64,000 nucleotides of DNA from Roseococcus pinisoli. Its GTDB lineage: Bacteria; Pseudomonadota; Alphaproteobacteria; Acetobacterales; Acetobacteraceae. Of the stretch, positions 1-7,909 are shown piece by piece. The position numbers and the translations under genes were made by a program. Numbering within the stretch: the first letter of the stretch is position 1; each line of letters opens with the position of its first letter. The notes beneath the pieces are model-generated. The model saw nothing but the letters and a program-made list of their open reading frames with translations, was not told the origin of the DNA and searched no databases. The stretch lies in NCBI RefSeq assembly GCF_018413645.1, contig NZ_JAHCDA010000001.1:372001-436000 (forward strand), read 5' to 3'.

Positions 1-516
1 CACGCCCTCCTTGTAGTAGGCGCCCACCGGCGAGCAGATCACGAAGTAGGTGTAGGTGGCCGAAGGATGCACGCCGAGCATCACGTCGGTCGCGATCACG
101 GTCGGGCGGATGTAGAGCGAGGTGCCCATGGCGTGCGGCACCCATTCGTTGTCCACCGCCACGATCGCCTCGAAGGAGCGACGCACGAGGTCGGCGTCCA
201 GCTCGGGGATGCAGAGGGCGCGGGCGGACTTGTTCAGGCGCTCGGCATGGCGCTGGGCGCGGAAGAGGCGGATCTGGCCGTCGGGGCCGCGGAAGGCCTT
301 CAGCCCGTCGAAGATCGCCTGGCCGTAGTGCAGCACCTGCGTCGCCGGATCCAGCGACAGCGGCGCGTAGGGGACGACGCGCGGGTCGTGCCAGCCTTTG
401 CCGGCCGTGTAGTTCATCATGAACATGTGGTCCGTCAGGACCTTGCCGAAGGACAGCGCGGCATCGGCGGGCCGGGCGGCCGGCGTGCGGGTCAGCGTGG
501 TGGTGATCTCGGTCAT
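1..516 (-). CDS. ilvE: Branched-chain-amino-acid aminotransferase, N-terminal part
   Basis: PLP enzyme that interconverts Val, Leu and Ile with their 2-oxo acids in the cytoplasm. The 172 visible residues start at ATG 516-514 and run off the left edge on a codon boundary, so roughly half of a typical 350-370 residue protein is present. The N-terminus MTEITTTLTRTP is followed by a stretch around residues 34-75 with YTAGKGWHDPRVVPYAPLSL and LHYGQAIFDGLKAF. That pattern is typical of the long (type II) bacterial BCAT family rather than the short E. coli-type IlvE. The catalytic lysine lies beyond the window. It is separated by about 170 bases from the next gene on the same strand, so it probably has its own promoter. 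Confidence 0.88.
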   Translation of the reverse strand, partial: MTEITTTLTRTPAARPADAALSFGKVLTDHMFMMNYTAGKGWHDPRVVPYAPLSLDPATQVLHYGQAIFDGLKAFRGPDGQIRLFRAQRHAERLNKSARALCIPELDADLVRRSFEAIVAVDNEWVPHAMGTSLYIRPTVIATDVMLGVHPSATYTYFVICSPVGAYYKEGV

Positions 517-684
517 GTCACTCGCTCTCGTCGGTTCTTTATCGTTCCGGCACGCAATGATCTTGCGCGTCACAGGAGATTATCGCAACAACCCGCGCCT
601 CAAACCTGGGAACTCGGCAAGCCACCCATGCGCTGGACGCGGGATAGGTCAACCTTGCTGCCCTTGTTGCGGCGCGGCGCGGCC

Positions 685-1650
685 TCAATCCGCGAACTGC
701 CCGGCGGCCAGGATGAGCGGCCGCAGCCGGTCGATCTCGCTGGCCAGGAAGGCCGTGTGATGGGCGGGATCGGCCTCTTCCTGGGTCGCGACGGTGGTGA
801 AGGTATCCGCGAAGCGGGACTTGAGCCGGTCCTCGCGCAGCGCCAGGCGGATGGCCTGCGCCAGCCGCTGCTGCACCTCGGGCGGCGTGCCGCCGGCCGT
901 GTAGAGCCCGTGCCAGGCGGACATGGCGAGCGGAACGCCGAGCTCGGCCGTGGTCGGCAGATCCAGGCCCGGGATGCGCTGCGGCAGGGTCACCGCATAG
1001 CCGCGGATGCGGTTGTCGCGCAGGAAGGGCGCGGTGACCGTCGCCTGGTCGCAGGTGATGTCCAGCCGGCCGGCCATCAGCTCCGTCATCGCGGGCGCGC
1101 TGCCGCGGAAGACGACGTTGGTGACGCTCTGCCCCGCCGCGTGCTGCAGCAGCATACCGCAGAGCTGGTTCGAGCCGCCGAGGCCGCTATGGCCGAGGTT
1201 GAGCGCATCGCCCCGCGCCCGGATGGCGGCGAGATAGGCGGCGAGGTCGGCCGCCTCGAAATCCGGCCGCGCCACCAGGGTCATGCCCGTATGCGAAACG
1301 ACGCCGAGCGGCGCCAGCCCACGCTGGATGTCGAAGGGCAGGCGCCGGTAGAGCGTCGCCGCGCTGGCCAGGCCGATATGGTGCAGCAGCAGCGTGTAGC
1401 CGTCCGGCCGGCTCTGGGCGACGCGCGCCGCGGCGATGGTGCCGCCGGCGCCCGTCACATTCTCCACCGCCACCGGCTGGCCGAGGTCCTTGGACATGCC
1501 CTCCGCCACGAGGCGGCCGATCATGTCGGTCGGGCCGCCAGCCGCGAAGGGCACGAGCAGCGTCAGCGCGCGCTGCGGAAAGGCCCCCTGCGCCAGGGCG
1601 GGCGCAGCGAGCAGGCACGGCAGGGCCAAGGTGGCGCGGCGCGAGATCAT
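685..1650 (-). CDS. Bug-family TTT substrate-binding protein
   Basis: Periplasmic solute receptor of the tripartite tricarboxylate transporter (Bug/TctC) family, 321 residues. The start is placed at ATG 1650 because a GGGGGA motif lies 6 bases upstream; the ATG at 1656 would touch that motif. The N-terminus ISRRATLALPCLLAAPALAQ is a Tat-like or Sec signal peptide. The mature part has the usual VPFAAGGPTDMIGRL ligand loop and the HSGLGGSNQ and YAVT segments of the family. It lies 47 bases downstream of the tartrate dehydrogenase gene and is probably co-transcribed. The ligand may therefore be tartrate or a related dicarboxylate, but this rests only on context. No TctA/TctB membrane genes are nearby. 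Confidence 0.85.
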   Translation of the reverse strand: MISRRATLALPCLLAAPALAQGAFPQRALTLLVPFAAGGPTDMIGRLVAEGMSKDLGQPVAVENVTGAGGTIAAARVAQSRPDGYTLLLHHIGLASAATLYRRLPFDIQRGLAPLGVVSHTGMTLVARPDFEAADLAAYLAAIRARGDALNLGHSGLGGSNQLCGMLLQHAAGQSVTNVVFRGSAPAMTELMAGRLDITCDQATVTAPFLRDNRIRGYAVTLPQRIPGLDLPTTAELGVPLAMSAWHGLYTAGGTPPEVQQRLAQAIRLALREDRLKSRFADTFTTVATQEEADPAHHTAFLASEIDRLRPLILAAGQFAD

Positions 1651-1697
1651 GAACATTCCCCCGGTTTTTCTTGCGATCGACCGAAGGCACGGCCGAT

Positions 1698-2771
1698 CTA
1701 GTCGTTGCTGCTACGGATAGCGTCGACCACGGCCGCCGTCACCTCCGCCGTATTGGCCTTTCCGCCGAGGTCGGGCGTCGTCACGCCCTTGGCCGTCGCC
1801 GCCTCGATGCCGCGCATGAGGCGCTCGGCCGCCGGCTTCTCGCCGAGGTGCTCCAGCATCATGCAGGCGGTCCAGAAGGTGGCGACCGGGTTGGCGATGC
1901 CCTTGCCCGTGATGTCGAAGGCCGAGCCGTGGATAGGCTCGAACATGGAGGGCGCCTGGCGCGACGGATCGAGATTCGCCGTCGGCGCCACGCCGAGCGA
2001 GCCGGCCAGCGCGCCCGCCAGGTCGCTCAGGATATCGGCGTGCAGGTTGGTGGCGACCACGGTGTCGATGCTGTCGGGCTTGCGCACCATGCGCGCGGCC
2101 ATGGCGTCCACCAGCTCCTTCTCCCAGGTCACCTGGGGGAATTCCGCGGCGACCTTGGCGGCCACCTCGTCCCAGAAGACCATGCCGTGGCGCTGGGCGT
2201 TGGACTTGGTGACGACGGTCAGCAGCTTGCGCGGGCGCGACGCGGCGATGGTGAAGGCCGTGCGCATGATCCGCTCGACGCCGACGCGGGTGAAGATCGA
2301 GGTCTCGGTCGCCACCTCGATCTCGTGGCCGCGATGGGCGCGGCCGCCATGGCCGGCATATTCGCCCTCGCTGTTCTCGCGCACGATGACCCAGTCGATG
2401 GAGCCGGGCCCGGCGCCGCGCAGCGGGCTCTCGAGGCCGGGCAGGACGCGCGTGGGGCGGATATTGGCGTACTGGTCGAAGCCCTGGCAGATGTTGAGCC
2501 GCAGGCCCCAGAGGGTCAGCGAATCCGGCAGATGCGGGTCACCGACCGCGCCGAAATAGATGGCGTCGAAGCCGCGGAGCTGGTCGAGCCCGTCCTCCGG
2601 CATCATCCGGCCGGTCTCGCGGTAGAAATCGCTGCCCCAGGGGAAGTCGACCACCTCCAGCTCGAAGTCGCCTGCCCTGGCCTGAAGCGCCCGCAGGACC
2701 TCAAGACCGGCGGGGATGACTTCCTTGCCGATGCCATCTCCGGCAATGGCGGCGATGCGGTAACTGCGCAT
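1698..2771 (-). CDS. ttuC: Tartrate dehydrogenase / D-malate dehydrogenase (decarboxylating)
   Basis: NAD-dependent beta-decarboxylating dehydrogenase of the isopropylmalate dehydrogenase superfamily, 357 residues. In the TtuC/DmlA branch it oxidises tartrate or D-malate using a divalent metal. The protein begins MRSYRIAAIAGDGIGKEV, shows the cofactor and substrate segments IVRENSEGEYAG and TVVTKSN, and near the C-terminal half has ATNLHADILSDL (metal-binding Asp residues) and EPIHGSAFDI. Length is normal. The start is ATG 2771 with AGGAG about 8 bases upstream; the longer frame upstream is in low-quality sequence. Glycerate kinase and pyruvate kinase genes 1.5-5 kb away match the tartrate (ttu) pathway described in Agrobacterium vitis. 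D-malate remains an alternative substrate. Confidence 0.87.
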   Translation of the reverse strand: MRSYRIAAIAGDGIGKEVIPAGLEVLRALQARAGDFELEVVDFPWGSDFYRETGRMMPEDGLDQLRGFDAIYFGAVGDPHLPDSLTLWGLRLNICQGFDQYANIRPTRVLPGLESPLRGAGPGSIDWVIVRENSEGEYAGHGGRAHRGHEIEVATETSIFTRVGVERIMRTAFTIAASRPRKLLTVVTKSNAQRHGMVFWDEVAAKVAAEFPQVTWEKELVDAMAARMVRKPDSIDTVVATNLHADILSDLAGALAGSLGVAPTANLDPSRQAPSMFEPIHGSAFDITGKGIANPVATFWTACMMLEHLGEKPAAERLMRGIEAATAKGVTTPDLGGKANTAEVTAAVVDAIRSSND

Positions 2772-2851
2772 TTGGGGGCTCCTGGACGAGGGGGGCGTTT
2801 GCATCCCTCCTCGCATGGAAGTCCCAGCGCATGAAGGGGGCGGGGCGGTTT

Positions 2852-3754
2852 TCAGCCGGCCCGCAGCCAGGTCGGCACGTCGGTAACGGGGATGCCCCGC
2901 GCGGCGTTGAAGCTTCGCTCCTTGTCCCAGGCGACCCCCGCATCGCGGGCGAAGGCTAGGTGATACTTCCGCATGCCGTCGCCGGGATGCGCCGCCGCCG
3001 CCGCCCGGAGCCGGTCCAGGCTCCACAGCCTGCGCTCCACGGGGCGGCCGAGATGGCTCTCCACCGTGTCGGCCAGTTGCGCGTAGGAGAGCGTGTCGCC
3101 CGCGACATGGACCACTTCATCCTCGATCGGCGGCTCCTGCGCCAGAATCGCGGTCGTCAGGCGTCCGATATCCTCAGGGGTGGTGAGGGTCAGCCGGTTG
3201 TCCCAGCTCCCGAGCGCATGGACCCGGCCCTTCCCGAGATCGACCACGCCGAAGGAGGGCTCGAACAGGAAGCTCGTGAACATCCCCGTAGAGACGATGA
3301 CCCAGCGCGTGCGGGACTGGGCGCGCAGCATGTCACGCACGTCGAGCTGTTCGTCCCACACCTCCTGCCCGCTGCCGCGGCCGACGACGTCATAATCGAC
3401 GCCGAACTGCCAGGGCACGTAGCGCCCCACCCCGGCCCGCAGGACGGCAGCGGTGATCCTGCGCTGCGTGCCCGGCCCGCCGACGAAGCCCGAGCAGCAG
3501 ATGACCGTGCCGAACTCCCGGAAGATCGCGGCGAGCCCCGCCTCGGTCTCCGTCGCCAGATCAGCGCGGACGATGGCCACGCTCATCCCGCGCAACAGGG
3601 CCGAGCCGTCGGCCTCGCCGTCGCGAAGGGGCCGCAGGAGGACGCCGAGGCGACCCGCGCCGGCCCACTCGGACAGCGAGCGCAACATGGCGAGGCCGAG
3701 CTCGCCCGCGCCGACGACAAGGGTGGCCTGCGGCCTGGATTCGGTATTTGACAT
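2852..3754 (-). CDS. NmrA-family NAD(P)-binding reductase
   Basis: Atypical short-chain dehydrogenase of the NmrA/isoflavone reductase type, 300 residues. After MSNTESRPQAT comes a Rossmann motif VVGAGELGLAML (about residues 12-23). A later block around residues 95-130 reads YVPWQFGVDYDVVGRGSG, resembling the aromatic-alcohol/phenylcoumaran benzylic ether reductase group, where the family lysine is often replaced. The start ATG 3754 has GGAG 7 bases upstream. It is transcribed divergently from an HxlR regulator only 67 bases away, the classic arrangement of a regulator and its target. The substrate is not predictable. It lies 80 bases upstream of ttuC on the same strand and may be the first gene of that transcript. 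Confidence 0.8.
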   Translation of the reverse strand: MSNTESRPQATLVVGAGELGLAMLRSLSEWAGAGRLGVLLRPLRDGEADGSALLRGMSVAIVRADLATETEAGLAAIFREFGTVICCSGFVGGPGTQRRITAAVLRAGVGRYVPWQFGVDYDVVGRGSGQEVWDEQLDVRDMLRAQSRTRWVIVSTGMFTSFLFEPSFGVVDLGKGRVHALGSWDNRLTLTTPEDIGRLTTAILAQEPPIEDEVVHVAGDTLSYAQLADTVESHLGRPVERRLWSLDRLRAAAAAHPGDGMRKYHLAFARDAGVAWDKERSFNAARGIPVTDVPTWLRAG

Positions 3755-3821
3755 GGGAATCTCCGGTGGAAGAGATCGTCCAGTTGGGCGGCCCCGCCGG
3801 AGGCAGGAAGAAGGCACAGGC

Positions 3822-4244
3822 GTGATACCGAGCGACGGACCAGGCTTCGACGAGGTGATCGCCCGCTCGCAGGCCGCCTGCGACGCGCTGAGCGAAGAGG
3901 AGGACGGGCTGAAGCGCGAGGTGCTCGCCCATGCCGGCAACCGCTGGCCGCTCGGCGTGGTCCATGCGCTGGGCGTCGCCGGGACGCTTCGCCACGCTGA
4001 GCTGGCCCGCCGGCTGGAGGGCGTCACGCAGCGGATGCTGACGCGGACGCTCCGCCAGCTGGAGCGCGACGGGCTGATCCTCCGGCATGATCACCGCGAG
4101 GTGCCCCCGCGGGTCGACTACGCGCTGACGGAACTGGGGCGTGGCCTGCTGATGGGCATGATGCCGCTCTGGACCTGGGTGATCGACAATGCCGCCTCCT
4201 TCCGGGCCGCGCGCCGGCGTTTCGACGGTCAGGATGCCCCGTGA
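3822..4244 (+). CDS. HxlR-family transcriptional regulator
   Basis: Winged-helix DNA-binding protein of the HxlR type, about 140 residues, probably acting as a dimer. The conserved family core is visible: NRWPLGVVHALG, then FxEL-like LRHAELARRLEGVTQRMLTR (the recognition helix with the S/TxxMLTxTL pattern), then LERDGLILRHDH and VDYALTELGRGLL in the wing. GTG 3822 is chosen because a purine-rich GGAAGAAGG stretch precedes it and the length then fits the family. An in-frame ATG at 3753 would overlap the divergent reductase start. It most likely controls the NmrA-like reductase and itself from the shared 67-base promoter region. HxlR proteins often sense aldehydes or electrophiles, but no inducer can be inferred here. 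Confidence 0.83.
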   Translation: MIPSDGPGFDEVIARSQAACDALSEEEDGLKREVLAHAGNRWPLGVVHALGVAGTLRHAELARRLEGVTQRMLTRTLRQLERDGLILRHDHREVPPRVDYALTELGRGLLMGMMPLWTWVIDNAASFRAARRRFDGQDAP

Positions 4245-4301
4245 ATTGCGCCCTCCCGGGCTCGCGCCCATGATGCGCGCGACTTGACGGGCAGGGGTGA
4301 G

Positions 4302-5603
4302 ATGACGTCGGACTGGAATGAGACACGCGCCGTGGCAGCGCTGCGCGCGCTGTTCGACGCGGGCGTGCGCGCGGCGGATCCGCTTTCCGTGCTGGCGGCG
4401 CACCTGCCGGAGCCGCCGCGCAGCGGCCGCGTGGTGGTGGTCGGCGCCGGCAAGGCCGCGGCCAAGATGGCGCTGGCCGTGGAGCGCGCCTGGCCCGAGG
4501 TTCCGCTCACCGGTGTCGTCATCGCGCCCCATGGCGCCGACCTGCCCGAGCCGCCGGCCCATCGCCGGATCGCGTTGCGCTTCGGCGCGCATCCCCGCCC
4601 CGACGCCTCGGGCGCGGCGGCGGCGGCCGAGATCCTGGAGGCCGTGCGCGGCCTGACGGCGGACGACCTGGTGCTGGCGCTGATCTCGGGCGGCGGCTCC
4701 TCGCTCTCCACCCTGCCGGCCGAGGGGCTGACCCTGGAGGAGCTCATCGCCGTGAACCAGGCGCTGCTGGATTCCGGCGCGCCCATCCACGAGATGAACT
4801 GCATCCGCAAGCATCTTTCGGCCTTCTCCGGCGGCCGGCTGGCGCTGGCGGCCGCGCCGGCGCGCGTGCTGACGCTCGCCATCTCCGACGTGCCGGGCGA
4901 CGATCCGGAAGTCATCGCTTCCGGGCCCACGGTGGCCGATCCCTCGACCTACGCCGAGGCGCGCGCGCTGGTCGCGCATTACCGCATGGGCCTGCCCGAG
5001 GCGGCGATGCGCCACCTCGCCGAAGGCCGCGACGAGACGCCCAAGCCCGGCGATCCGCGCCTCGCCGGCAACGAGCTCCGCATGATCGCGACGCCCATGA
5101 TGGCGCTGGAGGCCATGGCCGAGGCGGCGCGCGGCATGGACCTCCTCCCCCTCATCCTCGGCGACGCGCTGGAGGGCGAGGCCCGGCATGTCGGCCAGGC
5201 GCTGGCCGGCATCGCCCGGAGCGCGGCCACGCATGGCCTGCCGCTCGGCGCGCCCTGCGTGCTGCTTTCGGGCGGCGAGACCACCGTCACCATGGCGCCG
5301 GGCACCCCGGGCGCCGGCGGGCGCGGCACCGAATGCCTGCTGGGCATGGCGCTGGCGCTGAACGGCGCGCCCGGTACCTGGGCCCTCTGCGCCGATACCG
5401 ACGGGATCGACGGCAAGTCGGACGCGGCAGGGGCGATCGCGGGGCCCGACACCCTCGCCATGGCGCGCAGGGCGGGGCTGGATCCGCGCACGGCCCTGGC
5501 GGAGCACCGCAGCTACGACGTCTTCGAGAAGGCCGGCAGCCTCATCAAGACGGGCCCGACCCTGACGAATGTGAATGATGTCAGGATCTTACTGGTCACT
5601 TAA
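4302..5603 (+). CDS. ttuD: Glycerate 2-kinase (TtuD/GK-II type)
   Basis: Member of the MOFRL/GK-II family, 433 residues. It phosphorylates D-glycerate to 2-phosphoglycerate; older literature calls the tartrate-linked homologue TtuD a hydroxypyruvate reductase. Visible motifs include VVVVGAGKAAAKMA (about residues 39-52), LISGGGSSL in the nucleotide/substrate region, INCIRKHLS-like EMNCIRKHLSAFSGG, SDVPGDDPEVIASGPT, and the C-terminal MOFRL block with LLSGGETTVT and ADTDGIDG. ATG 4302 is preceded by GCAGGGGTGAG. The TAA stop lies inside the first ACTTAA box of the region before the pyruvate kinase gene. Together with tartrate dehydrogenase and pyruvate kinase it completes a route from tartrate via glycerate to pyruvate, given enolase elsewhere. 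Confidence 0.88.
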   Translation: MTSDWNETRAVAALRALFDAGVRAADPLSVLAAHLPEPPRSGRVVVVGAGKAAAKMALAVERAWPEVPLTGVVIAPHGADLPEPPAHRRIALRFGAHPRPDASGAAAAAEILEAVRGLTADDLVLALISGGGSSLSTLPAEGLTLEELIAVNQALLDSGAPIHEMNCIRKHLSAFSGGRLALAAAPARVLTLAISDVPGDDPEVIASGPTVADPSTYAEARALVAHYRMGLPEAAMRHLAEGRDETPKPGDPRLAGNELRMIATPMMALEAMAEAARGMDLLPLILGDALEGEARHVGQALAGIARSAATHGLPLGAPCVLLSGGETTVTMAPGTPGAGGRGTECLLGMALALNGAPGTWALCADTDGIDGKSDAAGAIAGPDTLAMARRAGLDPRTALAEHRSYDVFEKAGSLIKTGPTLTNVNDVRILLVT

Positions 5604-5663
5604 CTTATCAAAATTAAGTCACGAACTCGACACTTGCGGTCGGACTTAAAAATGATAACTTAA
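5598..5663 (+). promoter_or_regulatory. Cluster of ACTTAA boxes before the HTH-pyruvate kinase gene
   Basis: The AT-rich gap before the pyruvate kinase gene carries ACTTAA at 5598-5603, 5644-5649 and 5658-5663, and the reverse complement TTAAGT at 5614-5619. ACTTA (5603-5607) and TAAGT (5615-5619) form a dyad with a 7-base spacer. The last box ends four bases before the start codon and overlaps the likely ribosome-binding region. The layout resembles an operator cluster. The obvious candidate ligand is the YdaS/Cro-like domain encoded immediately downstream, which is an inference. Confidence 0.55.
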
Positions 5664-5667
5664 GGCC

Positions 5668-7320
5668 ATGCGCGATCCCGTCCTCGAGGATATCCTCGCC
5701 CACCGCGGTGCGGTCACCCGCATCGCGACCGCCCTCAACATCTCCACTGCGGCCGTCAGCCAATGGAAGCGCGTCCCGGCCGACCGCGTGGAGGACGTGG
5801 CCGCACTCTTCGGCATCGAGGCGGACTCGCTCCGCTCGCCCGGCGCGCCGCCCGCCCCCTCCAGCCGCAGCTCCGAAGGCGCAGCCCGGCCGCGCATCCC
5901 CATGCACCGCCACCGGCGCACGCGCATCGTCGCGACGCTGGGCCCCTCCAGCTCCTCGGTCGAGATGATCGAGAAGCTCTTCCGCCAGGGTGCGGACGTC
6001 TTCCGGCTCAACTTCTCCCACGGCACCCATGAGGATCACGCCGCGCGCATCGCGGCCATCCGCGAGGTCGAGCGCAAGACCGGCCGCCCCATCGGCATCC
6101 TGGCCGACGTGCAGGGCCCCAAGCTCCGCGTGGGCCAGTTCGCCGCCGGCCGCGTGCAGCTCGCCACCGGCAGCCGCTTCCGCCTCGACCTCAACCCCAC
6201 GCCGGGCGACGTGAAGCGCGTCCAGCTGCCGCATCCCGAGATCATCGCCGCCGCGCGCATCGGCACCACCCTGCTGCTGGACGACGGCAAGCTGCGCCTG
6301 CGCGTCGTCCGCCAGGTCGAGGGCGACCACCTGGAGACCGAGGTCGTCGTCGGCGGCCCGCTCTCCGACCGCAAGGGCGTGAACGTGCCCGACGTGGCGC
6401 TGCCCATCCCCGCCCTCACCGCCAAGGACCGGGCGGACCTGGAATTCGTCCTGCCGCTGGGGGTGGAATATATCGGCCTCTCCTTCGTGCAGCGGCCCGA
6501 AGACGTGGCCGAGGCCAAGGCCATCTGCGGCGATCGCGCCTGGGTGATGGTGAAGATGGAGAAGCCGCAGGCGGTCGAGAATCTCGACGGCATCCTGGCG
6601 CTGACCGATTGCGTGATGGTCGCCCGCGGCGATCTCGGCGTGGAGATGCCGCCCGAGGAGGTGCCGCTCGTCCAGAAGCGGATCGTCCGCGCCGCCCGCG
6701 CCCTGGGCAAGCCGGTCGTGGTGGCGACGCAGATGCTGGAGAGCATGATCTCCTCGCCCTCCCCCACCCGCGCCGAGGCCTCCGACGTCGCGACCGCGGT
6801 CTTCGACGGCGCCGATGCCGTGATGCTCTCGGCCGAGACGGCGGCGGGCCAGTTCCCGCTCGAGGCCGTCAACATCATGGACCGCATCGTGGCCCGGGTG
6901 GAGCAGGACCCGGACTGGCGCGCCCAGACGGATGCCCGCCGGCCGGAGCCGGAAGTGTCCAGCGCCGGCGCCATCGCCGCCGCGGCCCGCCAGGTGGCGC
7001 ATACCATCGGCGCCCGTGTCATCGTGACCTTCACCAGCACCGCCTCCACCACGCAGCGCGTGGCGCGGGAGCGGCCGGACTGCCCCATCCTGGGCCTGAC
7101 GCCCCGCATCCAGTCGGCGCGACGGCTTGCGGTCGTCTGGGGGGTGCATCCGCTGGTGGTTCAGGATATCCACTCCATGACGGAGATGGTGGCGCGGGCC
7201 TGCCGGGCAGCACAGCAGGAAGGCTTCGTGCAGACCGGCGACGAGGTGGTGGTGACGGCGGGTGTTCCCTTCGGGACGCCCGGCACCACCAACTCGCTCA
7301 GGGTCGCCACCGTGAAATAG
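5668..7320 (+). CDS. pyk: Pyruvate kinase with N-terminal YdaS/Cro-like HTH domain
   Basis: 550 residues, about 78 more than a standard bacterial pyruvate kinase. Residues 10-58 read like a YdaS/Cro-type helix-turn-helix (GAVTRIATALNISTAAVSQW, then RVEDVAALFGI and LRSP). A Pro/Ser-rich linker leads to the kinase core at Met79 (HRHRRTRIVATLGPSSS). The core is complete: NFSHG near 115, QGPK with Lys152, KMEKPQAVENLDGI, the signature MVARGDLGVEMP, ATQMLESM and GADAVMLSAETAAG. Lys152 sits where potassium-independent enzymes carry Lys and potassium-dependent ones Glu, so a PykA-like cation behaviour is predicted. ATG 5668 is the first start after an in-frame TAA at 5656; no ribosome-binding site precedes Met79, supporting a real fusion. 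It converts PEP and ADP to pyruvate and ATP, and is the ttuE counterpart of this tartrate locus. Confidence 0.9.
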   Translation: MRDPVLEDILAHRGAVTRIATALNISTAAVSQWKRVPADRVEDVAALFGIEADSLRSPGAPPAPSSRSSEGAARPRIPMHRHRRTRIVATLGPSSSSVEMIEKLFRQGADVFRLNFSHGTHEDHAARIAAIREVERKTGRPIGILADVQGPKLRVGQFAAGRVQLATGSRFRLDLNPTPGDVKRVQLPHPEIIAAARIGTTLLLDDGKLRLRVVRQVEGDHLETEVVVGGPLSDRKGVNVPDVALPIPALTAKDRADLEFVLPLGVEYIGLSFVQRPEDVAEAKAICGDRAWVMVKMEKPQAVENLDGILALTDCVMVARGDLGVEMPPEEVPLVQKRIVRAARALGKPVVVATQMLESMISSPSPTRAEASDVATAVFDGADAVMLSAETAAGQFPLEAVNIMDRIVARVEQDPDWRAQTDARRPEPEVSSAGAIAAAARQVAHTIGARVIVTFTSTASTTQRVARERPDCPILGLTPRIQSARRLAVVWGVHPLVVQDIHSMTEMVARACRAAQQEGFVQTGDEVVVTAGVPFGTPGTTNSLRVATVK

Positions 7321-7366
7321 CCGCGAGCGGTCCCGTCGGCCGTTCGCCAACGGGACTGTGGTGTCG

Positions 7367-7732
7367 ATGAAGCGACTGATCTTGGCCGCCTGCCTGACCT
7401 TGGGCCTCGCTCCCGTGCTGGCGGCGCCGGCCTCGGCGCAGCGGGCCGGGACCTACAACGTCACCGGCGCCAATCCGGACGGGACGCAGTACACCGGCTC
7501 CCTGGAGCTGGAGCAGATCGGCCTGCTGAGCTTCCGGCTCACCTGGACCATCGGCTCAGAGACCATCGAGGGCGTGGGAATGGTGAGCGGCCTGACCTTC
7601 GCCACCGCCTTCAGCCTGGGCGGCCAGCCCAGCATGGGCATCTACGAGATCAAGCCCGACGGCGAGATGGCCGGCCAGTGGACCATCATGGGCGCCTTCG
7701 GCAGCGGCACGGAAGTCATCCGCCCGCAGTAG
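7367..7732 (+). CDS. Small secreted protein of unknown function
   Basis: 121 residues from ATG 7367; GTG codons at 7358 and 7361 are possible earlier starts. The N-terminus MKRLILAACLTLGLAPVLAA, cleaved after PASAQ, is a clear signal peptide. The mature part (about 97 residues) is beta-rich and glycine-rich: GTYNVTGANPDGTQYTGSLE, then LTWTIGSETIEGVG and a closing AGQWTIMGAFGSGTEVI. This looks like a small beta-sandwich or lipocalin-like fold, with no catalytic motif and no cysteine. I do not recognise a named family with confidence. It stands alone, 46 bases after pyruvate kinase on the same strand, and ends in a hairpin. Confidence 0.7.
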   Translation: MKRLILAACLTLGLAPVLAAPASAQRAGTYNVTGANPDGTQYTGSLELEQIGLLSFRLTWTIGSETIEGVGMVSGLTFATAFSLGGQPSMGIYEIKPDGEMAGQWTIMGAFGSGTEVIRPQ

Positions 7733-7748
7733 AGTAGGGCACTCTACT
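7728..7748 (+). terminator. Hairpin at the end of the small secreted protein gene
   Basis: AGTAGAGT (7728-7735) and ACTCTACT (7741-7748) form a perfect 8-base stem with loop AGGGC. The stop codon TAG lies in the left arm. There is no clear T-run, so intrinsic termination is plausible but not certain. Confidence 0.5.
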
Positions 7749-7872
7749 TCAGACCAGCCGGCCGGAACGGCTCCGATCGCGCCGCCCGGCACGATCGGGT
7801 GAAGAGGTTCGGGAACGAAAAACCAAGGCGGCCGGCATGGGCCCGCCCGGACGGAAAGGCCTTGGAGCATCG

Positions 7873-7900
7873 CCCGACCAGATGGAATCATCCGGTCGGG
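7873..7900. terminator. Long imperfect hairpin between convergent genes
   Basis: CCCGACC-a-GATG, loop GAAT, CATC-c-GGTCGGG: eleven base pairs with one A/C mismatch, located between the convergent secreted-protein and crotonase genes. TAAAACG follows on the plus strand. It could terminate in either direction or be a copy of a dispersed palindromic repeat; no second copy was noticed in this window. Confidence 0.5.
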
Positions 7901-7909
7901 TAAAACGCC

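Noticed and set aside
67-1701. Long open frame on the plus strand over ilvE and the Bug gene
   Set aside because: It is antisense to two recognisable genes and its translation is low-complexity Arg/Gly/Ala, as expected from GC-rich codon shadows.
5634-5661. TTGCGG / TAACTT as a -35/-10 pair for the pyruvate kinase gene
   Set aside because: The spacing is about 16 bases, but transcription would begin at the start codon and the -10 is weak; not enough to claim a promoter.
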